Notes under the pieces: generated by a model
Database searches by the model: none
Seen by the model: only the letters and a program-made list of their open reading frames with translations
What the model was told of the DNA's origin: nothing
In this document: piece after piece, positions 1 to 8,140 of the stretch
Numbering within the stretch: position 1 is the stretch's first letter
Layout: the number at the start of each line of letters is the position of its first letter
From: a virus
Length of the DNA: 45,628 nt
IMG/VR virus record: IMGVR_UViG_3300028608_000029
Coordinates: 1 to 45,628 of that record
Direction: 5' to 3' (one strand)
Made by a program: the position numbers and the translations under genes

Positions 1-635
1 GAACCAAGATGGACCATGTTTCCATCAAAGATGTTTCCAGTACCAATGTTTTCGGCCTTCTTCAGTTTGCCGTTTCGGTACAGACGGAGAATGGCGCCCT
101 CACGAACAACCGCAACATGGAACCAATCATTTACTGGAGACTCAGCAGAGTTCAGTCCAGGAAAATCAACACGTCGAGCAGGACCATTTGATGTGGTGTT
201 GATGTCGATGTATTGGCCACCGTTAAAACGTGTACCCATCAAAGCGATGCCGCTATTAACACTACCTTGCTGAATACCAATTGTCCAACCTTGCTGTGTT
301 GCTCCACCACCGGTAGACCAACTTGCCCACTTGTGCCATGATTCGATAGTGAAGTTTCTGTTCCCCAGTGTAAACCCTTTAGGGAACGTAACCATTTCAG
401 ATGCACCGCCTCCTACAGCACCACCTGCTTTCAGAAAACCCTGACCAAATTTGGCAGATGCCGGGTCATTCAGAATGATCTGTGTCTGGTAATAATTCGC
501 ATTGACGACTGTACCGTTTTGGCCATTAGCTTCATTTCTTGGAGGGGTTTGATCGAAGTGACAAAGAAAGACCACGTTGGCATCGACAACAGGAATCTCT
601 TTCTTTTTCTTCTTCATTAGTAGTTGCTCAGACAT
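1..635 (-). CDS. LamG-like fibre/surface protein (3' end outside window)
   Basis: The frame is open from an ATG at 635-633 down to the window edge, so the C-terminus is missing. It is preceded by a good ribosome binding site (AGAAAGGA read on the minus strand). The protein starts with MSEQLLMKKKKKEIP, followed by VVFLCHFDQTPP, then a Gly-rich beta-type region containing FTIESWHKW and WFHVAVVREG. The latter two are typical strands of LamG/concanavalin-A-like lectin domains, which in phages sit in fibres and bind surface sugars. Its N-terminus resembles that of the gene at 8141-8833, also on the minus strand, suggesting a shared attachment segment. The role as receptor-binding or decoration protein is inferred. 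Confidence 0.8.
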   Translation of the reverse strand, partial: MSEQLLMKKKKKEIPVVDANVVFLCHFDQTPPRNEANGQNGTVVNANYYQTQIILNDPASAKFGQGFLKAGGAVGGGASEMVTFPKGFTLGNRNFTIESWHKWASWSTGGGATQQGWTIGIQQGSVNSGIALMGTRFNGGQYIDINTTSNGPARRVDFPGLNSAESPVNDWFHVAVVREGAILRLYRNGKLKKAENIGTGNIFDGNMVHLG

Positions 636-690
636 GATAGTCCTTTCTTGCTAGAGTCATAGGATCTGACGCTAATTAGATATTTTCACG

Positions 691-700
691 TATATATTAC
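691..700 (+). promoter_or_regulatory. Candidate AT-rich phage promoter (TATATATTAC)
   Basis: TATATATTAC lies in the divergent region between the LamG gene and the gene at 774. It matches what I recall of the phiKZ early promoter element (TATATTAC) and belongs to the ATATAT set also found at 9944, 17691, 30668 and 42950. Orientation towards 774 is inferred from that match. Confidence 0.5.
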
Positions 701-773
701 CAGGCTGAGTAGTCTTTTTAGTCTTTTAATTTTGTACCGACGCCACCTACTCTTTGTACCTAAGGATACGCCA

Positions 774-1055
774 ATGGCCAATACAGTCCCCCTTGATCTC
801 AGAAGCATTTGCACGCATCGCAGCAAGGTGACTGAAGTCAACTTCAAGTCCAGCGTTGCTGATTTTTATCATGCAATGCGAATTGGTGCAAAAGAAAAAA
901 TCATCACTGGTTACGCAACCGGTGTTGGAAAACTGACCGTCTTCTTGAATCGAGGAGACTGGTATTACGAAGAGACTTACTTTGCAGACCAGAATGTCAT
1001 CTGGGATCTGAGTGGTTTCATGTTGAGTGTCATTCCGAGAAAGGAACTAGCATGA
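774..1055 (+). CDS. Small protein of unknown function (93 aa)
   Basis: I chose ATG 774 because TAAGGAT lies about eight bases upstream; an in-frame TTG at 732 has no such site. The product starts MANTVPLDLRSICTHRS and has no recognisable domain, signal peptide or membrane segment. A middle part with KIITGYATGVGKLTVFLNRG looks beta-rich. The stop overlaps the next start (ATGA), so this is the first gene of a translationally coupled run reaching 3187. Function unknown. Confidence 0.75.
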   Translation: MANTVPLDLRSICTHRSKVTEVNFKSSVADFYHAMRIGAKEKIITGYATGVGKLTVFLNRGDWYYEETYFADQNVIWDLSGFMLSVIPRKELA

Positions 1056-1330
1056 TCAAGTATGAACAAGTGCTGTGGAGAAAATCTACCAGCCCGACAT
1101 CTCGTACGAATACGATGACCATGAGTCAGGTCATGGGCATTCTGAACTATCTGAAGGGACATCCTCGGGTTCAGGAAAAGACCTATGACCCCAAGGTCGG
1201 TACCATGTCGATTGAAGTCTTGAATGGTTCAAACCGTATTCGCCATGACTTCTCTGGCCCGCCTGAAGAAATGAAGATCGCATACGACTTCATGGGAATG
1301 GTCGTACCTGTCGAACCTTCGGCTAAGTAG
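1052..1330 (+). CDS. Small protein of unknown function (92 aa)
   Basis: It starts at the ATG that overlaps the previous stop (ATGA at 1052). The product begins MIKYEQVLWRKSTSPTS and later has VGTMSIEVLNGSNRIRHDFSGP, which suggests a compact alpha/beta fold. No catalytic motif is visible. The next gene begins eight bases after the stop. Tight packing supports a real gene in a phage operon; nothing indicates its job. Confidence 0.75.
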   Translation: MIKYEQVLWRKSTSPTSRTNTMTMSQVMGILNYLKGHPRVQEKTYDPKVGTMSIEVLNGSNRIRHDFSGPPEEMKIAYDFMGMVVPVEPSAK

Positions 1331-1338
1331 GAGACATC

Positions 1339-1851
1339 ATGCATATCGGTTGGTTGTTTATTATTGGCGTGGTGATGTTTCTCGTCATTTGGTTCGTAGC
1401 AGACCTTGGCGAAAAGAAAAAGAAAATTCAGCCACCGTCGGAACAACAATATAGCTCTGCCAAAAAAATCATAACCGGGAATGCTGGTTTTCGAGAGATC
1501 ATGTTCGGTTCTCCTCGACTACCTATTGAAATACTCCAGATCCATCGCGATATTCCTGGAGAAGAAACCGCGCTGCAGATGTATCACGGAGTAGATTCGG
1601 CAGTAAATATCTTCATGCTCTATCTGGCAAAGATGTCTTTCCCAGAAATATCGAAAACCGCTGATGAGTATTTTGCTGTGCCGAAGATAACTGGGAGTGA
1701 CTCTATTAGTCATTATTTTGTTTCGGCTACTAGCACGTACCCGGAGGCATGGAAAGAGTTCAGGGAATTACTCGAAATAAAGATGAAGATCTACAAGAAA
1801 GAGAACGAGCATGATCTCTTCCGATCTTTCCTTAAAGGATGCGAGAACTAA
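1339..1851 (+). CDS. Membrane-anchored protein of unknown function (170 aa)
   Basis: The N-terminus (IGWLFIIGVVMFLVIWFVA, residues about 3-21) is a single strongly hydrophobic segment followed directly by GEKKKKK, so the bulk should face the cytoplasm, anchored in the inner membrane. The remaining 145 residues are soluble and mixed helix/strand with no family that I recognise. The ribosome binding site is AGGAGA, just before ATG 1339. The gene is visibly more AT-rich than most neighbours, using AAA, ATA and AGA more often. The stop overlaps the next ATG (TAATG). Confidence 0.75.
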   Translation: MHIGWLFIIGVVMFLVIWFVADLGEKKKKIQPPSEQQYSSAKKIITGNAGFREIMFGSPRLPIEILQIHRDIPGEETALQMYHGVDSAVNIFMLYLAKMSFPEISKTADEYFAVPKITGSDSISHYFVSATSTYPEAWKEFRELLEIKMKIYKKENEHDLFRSFLKGCEN

Positions 1852-2366
1852 TGTCCAATACCAAAAAGAATCTTCCTCCGTGCGGCATCGACCGTGGCGA
1901 CATCATGGTGCTTAACGGCTGGTGTGTCCCCATGACCATCGTCCTGGATGCACAGTGCAGAAAACCAAAATCGGTCATGGCCTTGTTGGCACTCGTTCCC
2001 AACATGAGTATGACTGTTCGTGCCAAGGATGGCGACTGGGTAAGTGATGAATGGAAGAAGTATCGTATCGTTCGTCTGGCGAAGAAGCCTACTCGCGATA
2101 CCCATCTGATTCCTCACTTCATCATCACGGGTCGTAACCATACGTGCTACTACATGCTTGAAGAAGAGCATGGCGATGGCATTGGTTTCCGCGTCAACGA
2201 TGAACGGCTGGAACTGCTCCTTGACGATTTGGCCGATGGGAAGCTGTACTGGAAATTTACCTACAACGATCTGAACTATCCGGTGGAAGATGCTCTTCCC
2301 CATCGCCTGCCTTCGTATTTCGGCGGCGTGATGTCGTTCAGTTCTGTCAAGAAGGTCAAGAAATGA
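1851..2366 (+). CDS. Protein of unknown function (171 aa)
   Basis: I chose the ATG at 1851 (TAATG overlap with the previous stop); an in-frame ATG at 1839 lies on top of the Shine-Dalgarno-like AAAGGA. The product starts MSNTKKNLPPCGIDRGD and ends in a basic tail (SSVKKVKK). The IDRGDIMVLNGWCVPMTIVL stretch looks like an SH3-like beta-barrel opening, but this is only an impression. The stop overlaps the next gene by four bases. Function unknown. Confidence 0.75.
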   Translation: MSNTKKNLPPCGIDRGDIMVLNGWCVPMTIVLDAQCRKPKSVMALLALVPNMSMTVRAKDGDWVSDEWKKYRIVRLAKKPTRDTHLIPHFIITGRNHTCYYMLEEEHGDGIGFRVNDERLELLLDDLADGKLYWKFTYNDLNYPVEDALPHRLPSYFGGVMSFSSVKKVKK

Positions 2367-2650
2367 TCAAGTACGTACGTAATCGTTTGGAGGTATTGCC
2401 CAATCGTGAGGTTTTGCACCCCGAGGACAATACCGCAATTGAATACTCCTTGGAAGAAGCCAAGAAGGAAATTACTCGTCTGAAAAACGAACGTAACTCC
2501 TCCCTGCATTCCCGTGGCGCCAAGCTGCTGGAAATCAAGGAAGTCATTCTGTATGCGACGGGCAACCAACACGTTCGCGTCCATTCATTTACTGCTGGTC
2601 AGAAAGACATCCAACGTCTTCTCGATCACTTCAACCTCAGAGGAGCCTAA
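2363..2650 (+). CDS. Small protein of unknown function (95 aa)
   Basis: It begins at the ATGA overlap with the preceding stop. The product starts MIKYVRNRLEVLPNREV and contains a charged helix (YSLEEAKKEITRLKNERN, about residues 28-45) that could be a short coiled coil, then a beta segment. No motif recognised. Part of the coupled run 774-3187. Confidence 0.75.
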   Translation: MIKYVRNRLEVLPNREVLHPEDNTAIEYSLEEAKKEITRLKNERNSSLHSRGAKLLEIKEVILYATGNQHVRVHSFTAGQKDIQRLLDHFNLRGA

Positions 2651-2651
2651 C

Positions 2652-2951
2652 ATGGCAACCGCACTGCAACCCGTGGCCTACTACCAGAAAGAAACCATCC
2701 TGGCCGGCCAAGTCCAGAACGATCGCAAGAACTACACCGAAGAACAAGCCAAGCAGTTCGTCACGGACTATCTGGCTGGCGTCGAAGGTAATGTCGATGT
2801 GGTCAAGTCCGTCAGCCACATCCGCATCTCGCAGTTCATCACCAAAGACTACGTGCCCGATACGATGATCACCATCCTGGGCAGCCCTGAAACCATTGGC
2901 GTCATCATCGATCACGCCGAAGCACTCATCGCCGCAAGGACCCCGGAATAA
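2652..2951 (+). CDS. Small protein of unknown function (99 aa)
   Basis: I chose the ATG at 2652 because AGAGGAG precedes it by six bases and overlaps the previous stop; the frame stays open further upstream, but there it is antiphase to the gene at 2363-2650. The product starts MATALQPVAYYQKETIL. The segment SVSHIRISQFITKDYVPDTM followed by ITILGSPETIGVIIDHAEAL suggests an alpha/beta sandwich. Ends with a TAATG overlap with the next gene. Function unknown. Confidence 0.75.
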   Translation: MATALQPVAYYQKETILAGQVQNDRKNYTEEQAKQFVTDYLAGVEGNVDVVKSVSHIRISQFITKDYVPDTMITILGSPETIGVIIDHAEALIAARTPE

Positions 2952-3187
2952 TGGCATCCCAAATCCAACAGATCAAGAAAGTCCACTACCCTCTGGCCGA
3001 AGCAATCGAAAAGGCCATGCAACAGAACCTGAATCGCGACAAGCGTTTGGGTCTGGTCAGTGAACCGTTCTCGAACAAAGAGCTCGACATCTATCGTGAA
3101 GAAGCCACCACGGTTCTGAAGAATGATGGAGAGAACTACTTGCCCGAGTATCCGGACACCGAGCACATCTGCGTGCAACAAGCGTAA
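2951..3187 (+). CDS. Small protein of unknown function (78 aa)
   Basis: Starts at the TAATG overlap. The product (MASQIQQIKKVHYPLAEA...) looks mostly helical, with no membrane segment and no known motif. It is the last gene before the hairpin at 3194-3219, so it probably closes the first plus-strand operon. Confidence 0.7.
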   Translation: MASQIQQIKKVHYPLAEAIEKAMQQNLNRDKRLGLVSEPFSNKELDIYREEATTVLKNDGENYLPEYPDTEHICVQQA

Positions 3188-3193
3188 GTCAGA

Positions 3194-3219
3194 GCAGGAT
3201 GGGGTAAAACCCATCCTGC
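3194..3219 (+). terminator. Hairpin terminator followed by TATGC
   Basis: A ten-base stem (GCAGGATGGG with CCCATCCTGC) and a six-base loop start seven bases after the stop codon. CTATGC then a T-rich tract (CTTCTTTATTTTTG) follow. The TATG at 3223-3226 could also be a late start site for the next unit. Confidence 0.75.
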
Positions 3220-3305
3220 CTCTATGCTTCTTTATTTTTGATTTGCCGCAAATCAAACGCTAATCATCTGGAACACAATGTCCCAACCGGCGAAAGGGGC
3301 TAGAG

Positions 3306-3653
3306 ATGGAAGCAATAATGGCGACCCAGGTCGTCGGTGGTGTAATCATCGGTATTTGCCTAACCGTACTGTTAGGAACCGTTGCGCTGGGAAGTCGCCT
3401 ACGTCGATTACAGTCGAACATCACCGTTTCGGAAGAGCTGGTTAAAGATTGCCAGAACAAGCAGTATGAATTGGACCAGGTCATCTATCGCGCGAGTTGG
3501 ATAGAGCCCCTGAAGCGAGTAACGTATGGGCAAGTAATTGGATGGGATTTGCGTATGCACAAAACTGTTCAAAGTCTGCCTAGCGGTAAGGTTCTGGTTA
3601 TCTGTACGGATGACTTGAAACGGCAGCAAGAAGAGTTATATGGCACTGTATAG
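3306..3653 (+). CDS. Membrane protein of unknown function (115 aa)
   Basis: GAAAGGGG lies six bases before ATG 3306; an in-frame ATG at 3318 is a less likely alternative. The N-terminus has one hydrophobic helix (VVGGVIIGICLTVLLGTVAL, about residues 9-28) followed by SRLRRLQ, giving an inner-membrane anchor with a cytoplasmic tail. The rest is charged and mixed in structure. It stands alone between two hairpins (3194-3219 and 3663-3684). Function unknown. Confidence 0.75.
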   Translation: MEAIMATQVVGGVIIGICLTVLLGTVALGSRLRRLQSNITVSEELVKDCQNKQYELDQVIYRASWIEPLKRVTYGQVIGWDLRMHKTVQSLPSGKVLVICTDDLKRQQEELYGTV

Positions 3654-3662
3654 TCAGATACC

Positions 3663-3684
3663 CCTGGGAGCTCACGCTCTCAGG
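3663..3684 (+). terminator. Hairpin with TATGC after it
   Basis: Stem CCTGGGAGC/GCTCTCAGG (nine pairs, one G-U) with loop TCAC. TGTCTATGC follows, but no clear T tract, so termination is less certain than for its relatives; the TATG start element may be the more important part. Confidence 0.55.
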
Positions 3685-3765
3685 AGTGTCTATGCAACAT
3701 AATTAAAATCATACCTGGTTACTCAATCGTACAGTGAGTACCTACCCTTTAATCTGGAGTTTGAA

Positions 3766-4584
3766 ATGTCATCGAATATCATTGATCGTAGTCACGATCG
3801 TCGTGTTGCTGATCTGGTAAACGATCTGACCTCGATCGCCAAGAAGTACGGCCGAGCTGGTCAATTGCGCGAGAACATCAGTCAGCGCGTCAGTCAGTTC
3901 CGCCGTGAGGTGGGTGCCATTCAAGACGAGGCTGCTGAGAAGGCACTTCGGGTAATGGAAGTGATTGTCCAATTGGTCGTATGCCGCGACCTGGTAGGCG
4001 CAATCGGACTGGATAACGGATTGCCCTGGGAACAGGCTACCGATATGTCGTACTTCAAACGTGCGACTACTGGTACGGTCATGATCATGGGCAGTAGTAC
4101 CTTCAAGTCCATGGGATGTCGTAGTCTTCCTGGCCGCAGAAGTATCATCATTACCAGGAACCAAGCTCAGTTCGCTGATCTTCCTCGCATGCCGACGGTA
4201 GAGTTTGCAAAGGACTTTGCCTCAGCAATGGTATTGGCTCGCATCCGTGCTCGCGAACTTAATGCTCAGAACCCCATTATCAGCATCGTGGGTGGTGGCT
4301 CGATCTATCGCGAAGCCATGCGGGCAGAAGTTGTCCAAGTAGTGCGTGAGACGATTGTCAATACTCGTACCGAAGGCGCCGACACTTTCTTCAGTGCCGA
4401 TGCCTATGTTCGAAACATCCAGTGGAGTACGATTCATCGCGAATCGCGTTTCACCAAAGAGGCTGACCAATACAGCCAAGAGTTCCAAATCCATGTCCGA
4501 AAAAATCTGACGTCTGATCCGGAGTCCATCAAGCGCTTGGTGCTTGGTTACGATTCTTATATCGGACTGCCGCCCAAGTCGTAA
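3766..4584 (+). CDS. Dihydrofolate reductase with N-terminal extension
   Basis: Residues 66-250 follow the DHFR fold. VVCRDLVGAIGLDNGLPW matches the first strand and Met20-loop region, D93 in QATDMSYFKR stands where the catalytic Asp27 of E. coli FolA lies, VMIMGSSTFKSMG is the NADPH-binding stretch, LPGRRSIIITR follows, and IVGGGSIYREA is the Gly-rich cofactor loop near residue 176. DHFR reduces dihydrofolate to tetrahydrofolate for thymidylate and purine synthesis, so the phage can support its own DNA replication. At 272 residues it is much longer than the usual 160 or so. The extra N-terminal 65 residues look helical and charged (DLVNDLTSIAKKYGR) and have no relative I know. Start at ATG 3766 after a GGAG site. 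Confidence 0.92.
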   Translation: MSSNIIDRSHDRRVADLVNDLTSIAKKYGRAGQLRENISQRVSQFRREVGAIQDEAAEKALRVMEVIVQLVVCRDLVGAIGLDNGLPWEQATDMSYFKRATTGTVMIMGSSTFKSMGCRSLPGRRSIIITRNQAQFADLPRMPTVEFAKDFASAMVLARIRARELNAQNPIISIVGGGSIYREAMRAEVVQVVRETIVNTRTEGADTFFSADAYVRNIQWSTIHRESRFTKEADQYSQEFQIHVRKNLTSDPESIKRLVLGYDSYIGLPPKS

Positions 4585-4594
4585 GGTGACCATC

Positions 4595-4726
4595 GTGTAT
4601 CAATTGTCGTATCTCTTTAACCCAAGGCTTCTGGCAGCAGTCGTAGAGTCTGCGCTGGAAGTCTTTCACGAAGATAAGTCGGTGCAACGTTTTCGTAACG
4701 TGCAAGCGGCTAACTGGAGAAAGTAA
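4595..4726 (+). CDS. Very small protein of unknown function (43 aa)
   Basis: I chose GTG 4595 because AAGGTGA, which also covers the end of the DHFR gene, lies about six bases upstream; GTG 4586 is the alternative. The product is VYQLSYLFNPRLLAAVVESA followed by a charged tail, probably a single helix pair. The stop overlaps the next ATG (TAATG), which supports translation of this short frame. Function unknown. Confidence 0.55.
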   Translation: MYQLSYLFNPRLLAAVVESALEVFHEDKSVQRFRNVQAANWRK

Positions 4727-5067
4727 TGGGCACCAAAACCCATTACGAACTCGTACTGGTCCTTGATGGTCAGGCCGATATGAAGTATACGATCGGCAAT
4801 ACCTTCCAGGCCTCATACGACCTTCCGAACTTTCCGGTCCGTGAATTTCAAACCGAATCGGAAGCCCAGCTTTACTTGTCGATTGTTTCCAAGAGTATCG
4901 GAGCATTCCTCAAGTTGAGAAACATCAGTCAGATGGCTGAGCGCAAAACGCTTATTCATTCTGGCGGTAATTTGGTGGTACGAAAAATCACGTCAAGTGA
5001 ACTCGACCATATTGTTTTTCACATCCCTCGCCTCGAACACCCTGATTATCTCGGAGATCTAGAATGA
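4726..5067 (+). CDS. Protein of unknown function (113 aa)
   Basis: Starts at the TAATG overlap, with GGAGAAAG just upstream. The product begins MGTKTHYELVLVLDGQADMK and looks like a small alpha/beta protein. No motif recognised. Its stop overlaps the start of the Nudix gene (ATGA), so the two are translationally coupled, hinting at a related role but not proving it. Confidence 0.75.
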   Translation: MGTKTHYELVLVLDGQADMKYTIGNTFQASYDLPNFPVREFQTESEAQLYLSIVSKSIGAFLKLRNISQMAERKTLIHSGGNLVVRKITSSELDHIVFHIPRLEHPDYLGDLE

Positions 5068-6410
5068 CCAAGCAAGTCCGTCACGTCCACACTCTCGTTC
5101 CCATGCTGACCGACACCGATGGGTGTCAATCGGACATGCGCCAACTGGTCACCAGTGACAAGGATTTCCCGACCTTCCATTACGGACAGCACAATCCGGA
5201 AATGGTGGTTCGTGCCAAGAAGCAGTTCCTCGAACAGGATCTGGAAAAGGACGTCGAATTCACGCCTTTCCTCTCCAACGTGGAACTGTTCGCGAAAGAC
5301 GGCCAAGGCGATAACAGTTATCCGCGACTGTATCGTTCGGGCGAATATGCCGGCTTTCTCGATCGCATGCGTCGCCTTCCCATGCTGATTTCCAGTGCCG
5401 ATATCGGCGCCATCTGGGACATCAGTCAGAAGGCAATCGACTACGCTGCCTGCAATCCCATCAAGGAAGACGAATACGTCATGGCAGTGCCCGCTGCCCA
5501 TGTTCTGCGTGAACTCTGCACCGAAGGCGGCCTGTCCGTATCGGATCTTACCTCGGTCATCGAAGATGATAGCGTCTTCGTGCGTCGCAGCTGGTGCGAA
5601 ACCAATCTGGACTGGATGCAGGTGATTCCGTACCTGGTCTTTTACAAGATCATCAATGGCCGCATCAAGGTCTGGGTATACCAGCGCGGCAAGAACAGCG
5701 GCGAAGCTCGCATCGCGGGTAACTATTCGATCGGCGTTGGTGGTCACGTCAATCCCCATGACCGCTTCGATGCAATCGGCGAGGAAGAAGACGCCATCAT
5801 CGTCGATCATGGCGCAATGCGCGCTATCCAACGCAACATCCTTCGTGAAGTCGATGAAGAAGTTCGTCTGACGGGTAAGCTCGTTGACGGATTTACGCGA
5901 CATCTGAAACTGACGGATGTTCCCGGTCTGGAACATTTCAGTGACATCACAACCCTGAACGAAAAGCCGATCAATGGCGCTGCGTTCTTCGTGGACCAGT
6001 CGGCTACCGATGTCGAACGTACCCACCTCGGCATGTTCGTGGGTATCCGTGTTCCGGAAGACTTCGAAATCGAGTCCAAGGAAGAAGCTCTGGTCGACGT
6101 GGGCTTTGTCGATCTGGAAGAACTCTATCAGACCCGTGCCTCGGCCAACTTCCTGAACCAGGACAAGTGCAAGCCGTTCGAGCAATGGAGCTATTCCATC
6201 ATCGAATCGGCATACGAATCTCTCGTCCTGCAAGAAGGTCGCGATGAAGTACGCGGTGGTCCGTTCAACCTGGACGAAGCCGCTCAGATTCACAACGCAG
6301 AAATCATCGATGCATCCACTCGCATCGACCGCTGGAAGTACGGTGTCCTGTCCCGCATCTTCGGGCCCGGCCTGGACTTCTACAACGTCAATGTCGTCAT
6401 GAAGGTGTGA
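5064..6410 (+). CDS. Large Nudix-domain protein (448 aa)
   Basis: The C-terminal half carries a Nudix signature. GVGGHVN near residue 229 opens the box and NILREVDEEVRL (REVDEEV about 263-269) gives the REuxEE core whose glutamates bind the catalytic metal. Nudix enzymes cleave X-linked nucleoside diphosphates, for example oxidised dNTPs, NADH, ADP-ribose or RNA caps. The spacing between GGH and REVDEEV is about 30 residues instead of the usual dozen, filled by an acidic loop (IGEEEDAII). The first 190 residues have no recognised domain and may bind substrate or a partner. It lies near DHFR, which suits nucleotide metabolism, but the substrate cannot be read from the sequence. Starts at the ATGA overlap. 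Confidence 0.8.
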   Translation: MTKQVRHVHTLVPMLTDTDGCQSDMRQLVTSDKDFPTFHYGQHNPEMVVRAKKQFLEQDLEKDVEFTPFLSNVELFAKDGQGDNSYPRLYRSGEYAGFLDRMRRLPMLISSADIGAIWDISQKAIDYAACNPIKEDEYVMAVPAAHVLRELCTEGGLSVSDLTSVIEDDSVFVRRSWCETNLDWMQVIPYLVFYKIINGRIKVWVYQRGKNSGEARIAGNYSIGVGGHVNPHDRFDAIGEEEDAIIVDHGAMRAIQRNILREVDEEVRLTGKLVDGFTRHLKLTDVPGLEHFSDITTLNEKPINGAAFFVDQSATDVERTHLGMFVGIRVPEDFEIESKEEALVDVGFVDLEELYQTRASANFLNQDKCKPFEQWSYSIIESAYESLVLQEGRDEVRGGPFNLDEAAQIHNAEIIDASTRIDRWKYGVLSRIFGPGLDFYNVNVVMKV

Positions 6411-6411
6411 T

Positions 6412-7038
6412 ATGGCAAACTCCGGCCCCATTGTTCAGATTCCCGGTCTGTGCAACGAAGAAGAAATCAGTATCGAAGATGACGGTACTGGTCGAATCTT
6501 CACGCCGGAGGAAGAAGCGTATGCTCAGGCATTAATGATGCCCGATCGTCGTATGACTCCTCCTTACGGAATTGGCGTTCGGTTTCTGGCGATCCAGAAA
6601 GGAAAGCCTACGTACTGGCGCTACGGCTATGTGGTGTCCATGTACCACCTAGGTCCCAATTCCAAATGCGGGACCTACATCTACGATCCCGCAACGCGTG
6701 AACTGATTCATCATCGGTTTGTTGCTGACTGGGGTAAGGATCTCGATCCCGAAGACAACCTCGACGCTCTCGGTTGCGGTACGTTCATGAACGGCCTGAA
6801 CTACAACGACGCCATCTCATTCTACTTGAATGGTTGTGGCGATGCCATGACTGGCTTTGTTGTGGGTATTGCCAACATCGGAATCAATAGCCGCGTATAC
6901 CCGTTTGTTTGGGCGCCGACAACTGGCAAGCTGTATTCGCCTCATCTGGTCAGCGATGCAGTTGTTCGCGAAGAATCCTTTTACGATATCGACGATCTGA
7001 ATGTTCCTGAGGTCGTGGAGTTTTACAAGGCACCTTGA
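6412..7038 (+). CDS. Protein of unknown function (208 aa)
   Basis: Begins one base after the Nudix stop with GAAGGTG as ribosome binding site. The product starts MANSGPIVQIPGLCNEEE and has several aromatic- and Gly-rich strands (YWRYGYVVSMYHLGP, FVVGIANIGINSRVYPFVW), suggesting a beta-rich globular protein. No catalytic motif. The stop overlaps the next ATG (TGATG). The tight link to the Nudix gene suggests one transcript. Confidence 0.75.
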   Translation: MANSGPIVQIPGLCNEEEISIEDDGTGRIFTPEEEAYAQALMMPDRRMTPPYGIGVRFLAIQKGKPTYWRYGYVVSMYHLGPNSKCGTYIYDPATRELIHHRFVADWGKDLDPEDNLDALGCGTFMNGLNYNDAISFYLNGCGDAMTGFVVGIANIGINSRVYPFVWAPTTGKLYSPHLVSDAVVREESFYDIDDLNVPEVVEFYKAP

Positions 7039-8081
7039 TGCAAAAGAAAGATCCTCACCAGTCGGAAGGATTGGTGACGGTCATTGACTATAACCCTGAA
7101 ACTCAAATTCGCGCTCTTGAGTACGAAGATGAGTTCAGGGGTTGGTTGCGGACCATTGTCAATAACTTCCCCACTATCGAACGAATCGAAGCCAACCAAG
7201 TAGTGTTGGGTGATGCAGAAGGGTTTGCGTCTCTCGGTGCCGAACAGGTTTCGCGGATGATCGCGGCCAGCTACGAAACCTTCTTCTTGCACGGACTTAC
7301 CGAATTCGTTAAGTTCCATGAGAAGAAGGGTGAACCCATTCTGACGATGGGACAGATCATCTATCGAACCAAATCCATGGGCAACGCTTCCAGTCAGTTG
7401 GAATCGGATCGTTTTGTTTGGGTTCGGTATCGCCATAACGAAACACAGTTCACCTATGTCATTCCCATCTGGCACGTGACGGACCATGTAGTCGGTGAGA
7501 ACAACTTCACAAAGCGAAAGCTGGCTGAGGATTTCCTTACCGAAGATTTCATTTTCCGTTTCTTTATGGAAAAGGGAAGTGATGGTCCTCGCGTTCTGGA
7601 TAAGGATGGATCATGCTTCGTGGATGAGGTAGTAATAAACTTCCTTCAAACTACTGCAAGGATCCTCACCCAAGAAGAGAACGAGTGGCCCGTGGCTGCG
7701 GCAACGTACCTGAACAACAAGCTCTTCGTTGTGGATCGTCCCAACCGACACCACGATATTGCCCAGAGTACGGAATACCATGCTCATCTAGATATATCCG
7801 GAGATGAGGAGTGTGTGCAAGGCTTTGTTACCAACCATGGTAACTTTGTCAATCGTTATCGCGCAGCTCACATGGCATTCCGATTCCGGTGTTTTACCGA
7901 TCCAACCACGTACTCAGTCAAAGCTAAACCGATTGCTGTCTTACTGACAGAAGACACAGAGACGCGTCCCATGCATGTCTATCGACATCGTGGGATCGTT
8001 CAGGAAGACGACATTATCGTCAACCATCCTGTGTCTTTCTACGTGTGTGATTTTGCACTCTTTTCCGAAGATCTGTTTTAA
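7038..8081 (+). CDS. Phage protein with RHHDI/QGFVTNHG motif (347 aa)
   Basis: I chose ATG 7038, which overlaps the previous stop. The N-terminal 200 residues are not recognisable. The C-terminal part holds NKLFVVDRPNRHHDI (about residues 229-243) then VQGFVTNHGNFVNR and an Ala/Met-rich helix. From memory, a similar pair (R-H-H-[DE]-I, then Q-G-F-[IV]-T-x-x-G-x-F-V-[DN]-R plus a helix) recurs in small phage proteins of unknown function, so this is probably that module fused to a larger N-terminal domain. The gene ends ten bases before a perfect palindrome and faces a convergent fibre gene. Confidence 0.75.
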   Translation: MQKKDPHQSEGLVTVIDYNPETQIRALEYEDEFRGWLRTIVNNFPTIERIEANQVVLGDAEGFASLGAEQVSRMIAASYETFFLHGLTEFVKFHEKKGEPILTMGQIIYRTKSMGNASSQLESDRFVWVRYRHNETQFTYVIPIWHVTDHVVGENNFTKRKLAEDFLTEDFIFRFFMEKGSDGPRVLDKDGSCFVDEVVINFLQTTARILTQEENEWPVAAATYLNNKLFVVDRPNRHHDIAQSTEYHAHLDISGDEECVQGFVTNHGNFVNRYRAAHMAFRFRCFTDPTTYSVKAKPIAVLLTEDTETRPMHVYRHRGIVQEDDIIVNHPVSFYVCDFALFSEDLF

Positions 8082-8091
8082 GTCAGCATAA

Positions 8092-8121
8092 ACTACCAGA
8101 CGGGATATCCCGTCTGGTAGT
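8092..8121. terminator. Perfect 30-bp palindrome, bidirectional terminator
   Basis: Two 15-base arms (ACTACCAGACGGGAT and its exact complement) meet at GATATC. It lies between convergent genes (stops at 8081 and 8141). CATA precedes it at 8087-8090 and CTATGCTTTTTTCTTT follows, so it can end transcripts from both sides and carries TATG elements outward on both strands. Confidence 0.85.
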
Positions 8122-8140
8122 GTAGTCTATGCTTTTTTCT

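Noticed and set aside
5046-6431. 461-codon open frame antisense to the Nudix gene
   Set aside because: Fully covered by the Nudix gene, which has motifs and operon overlaps.
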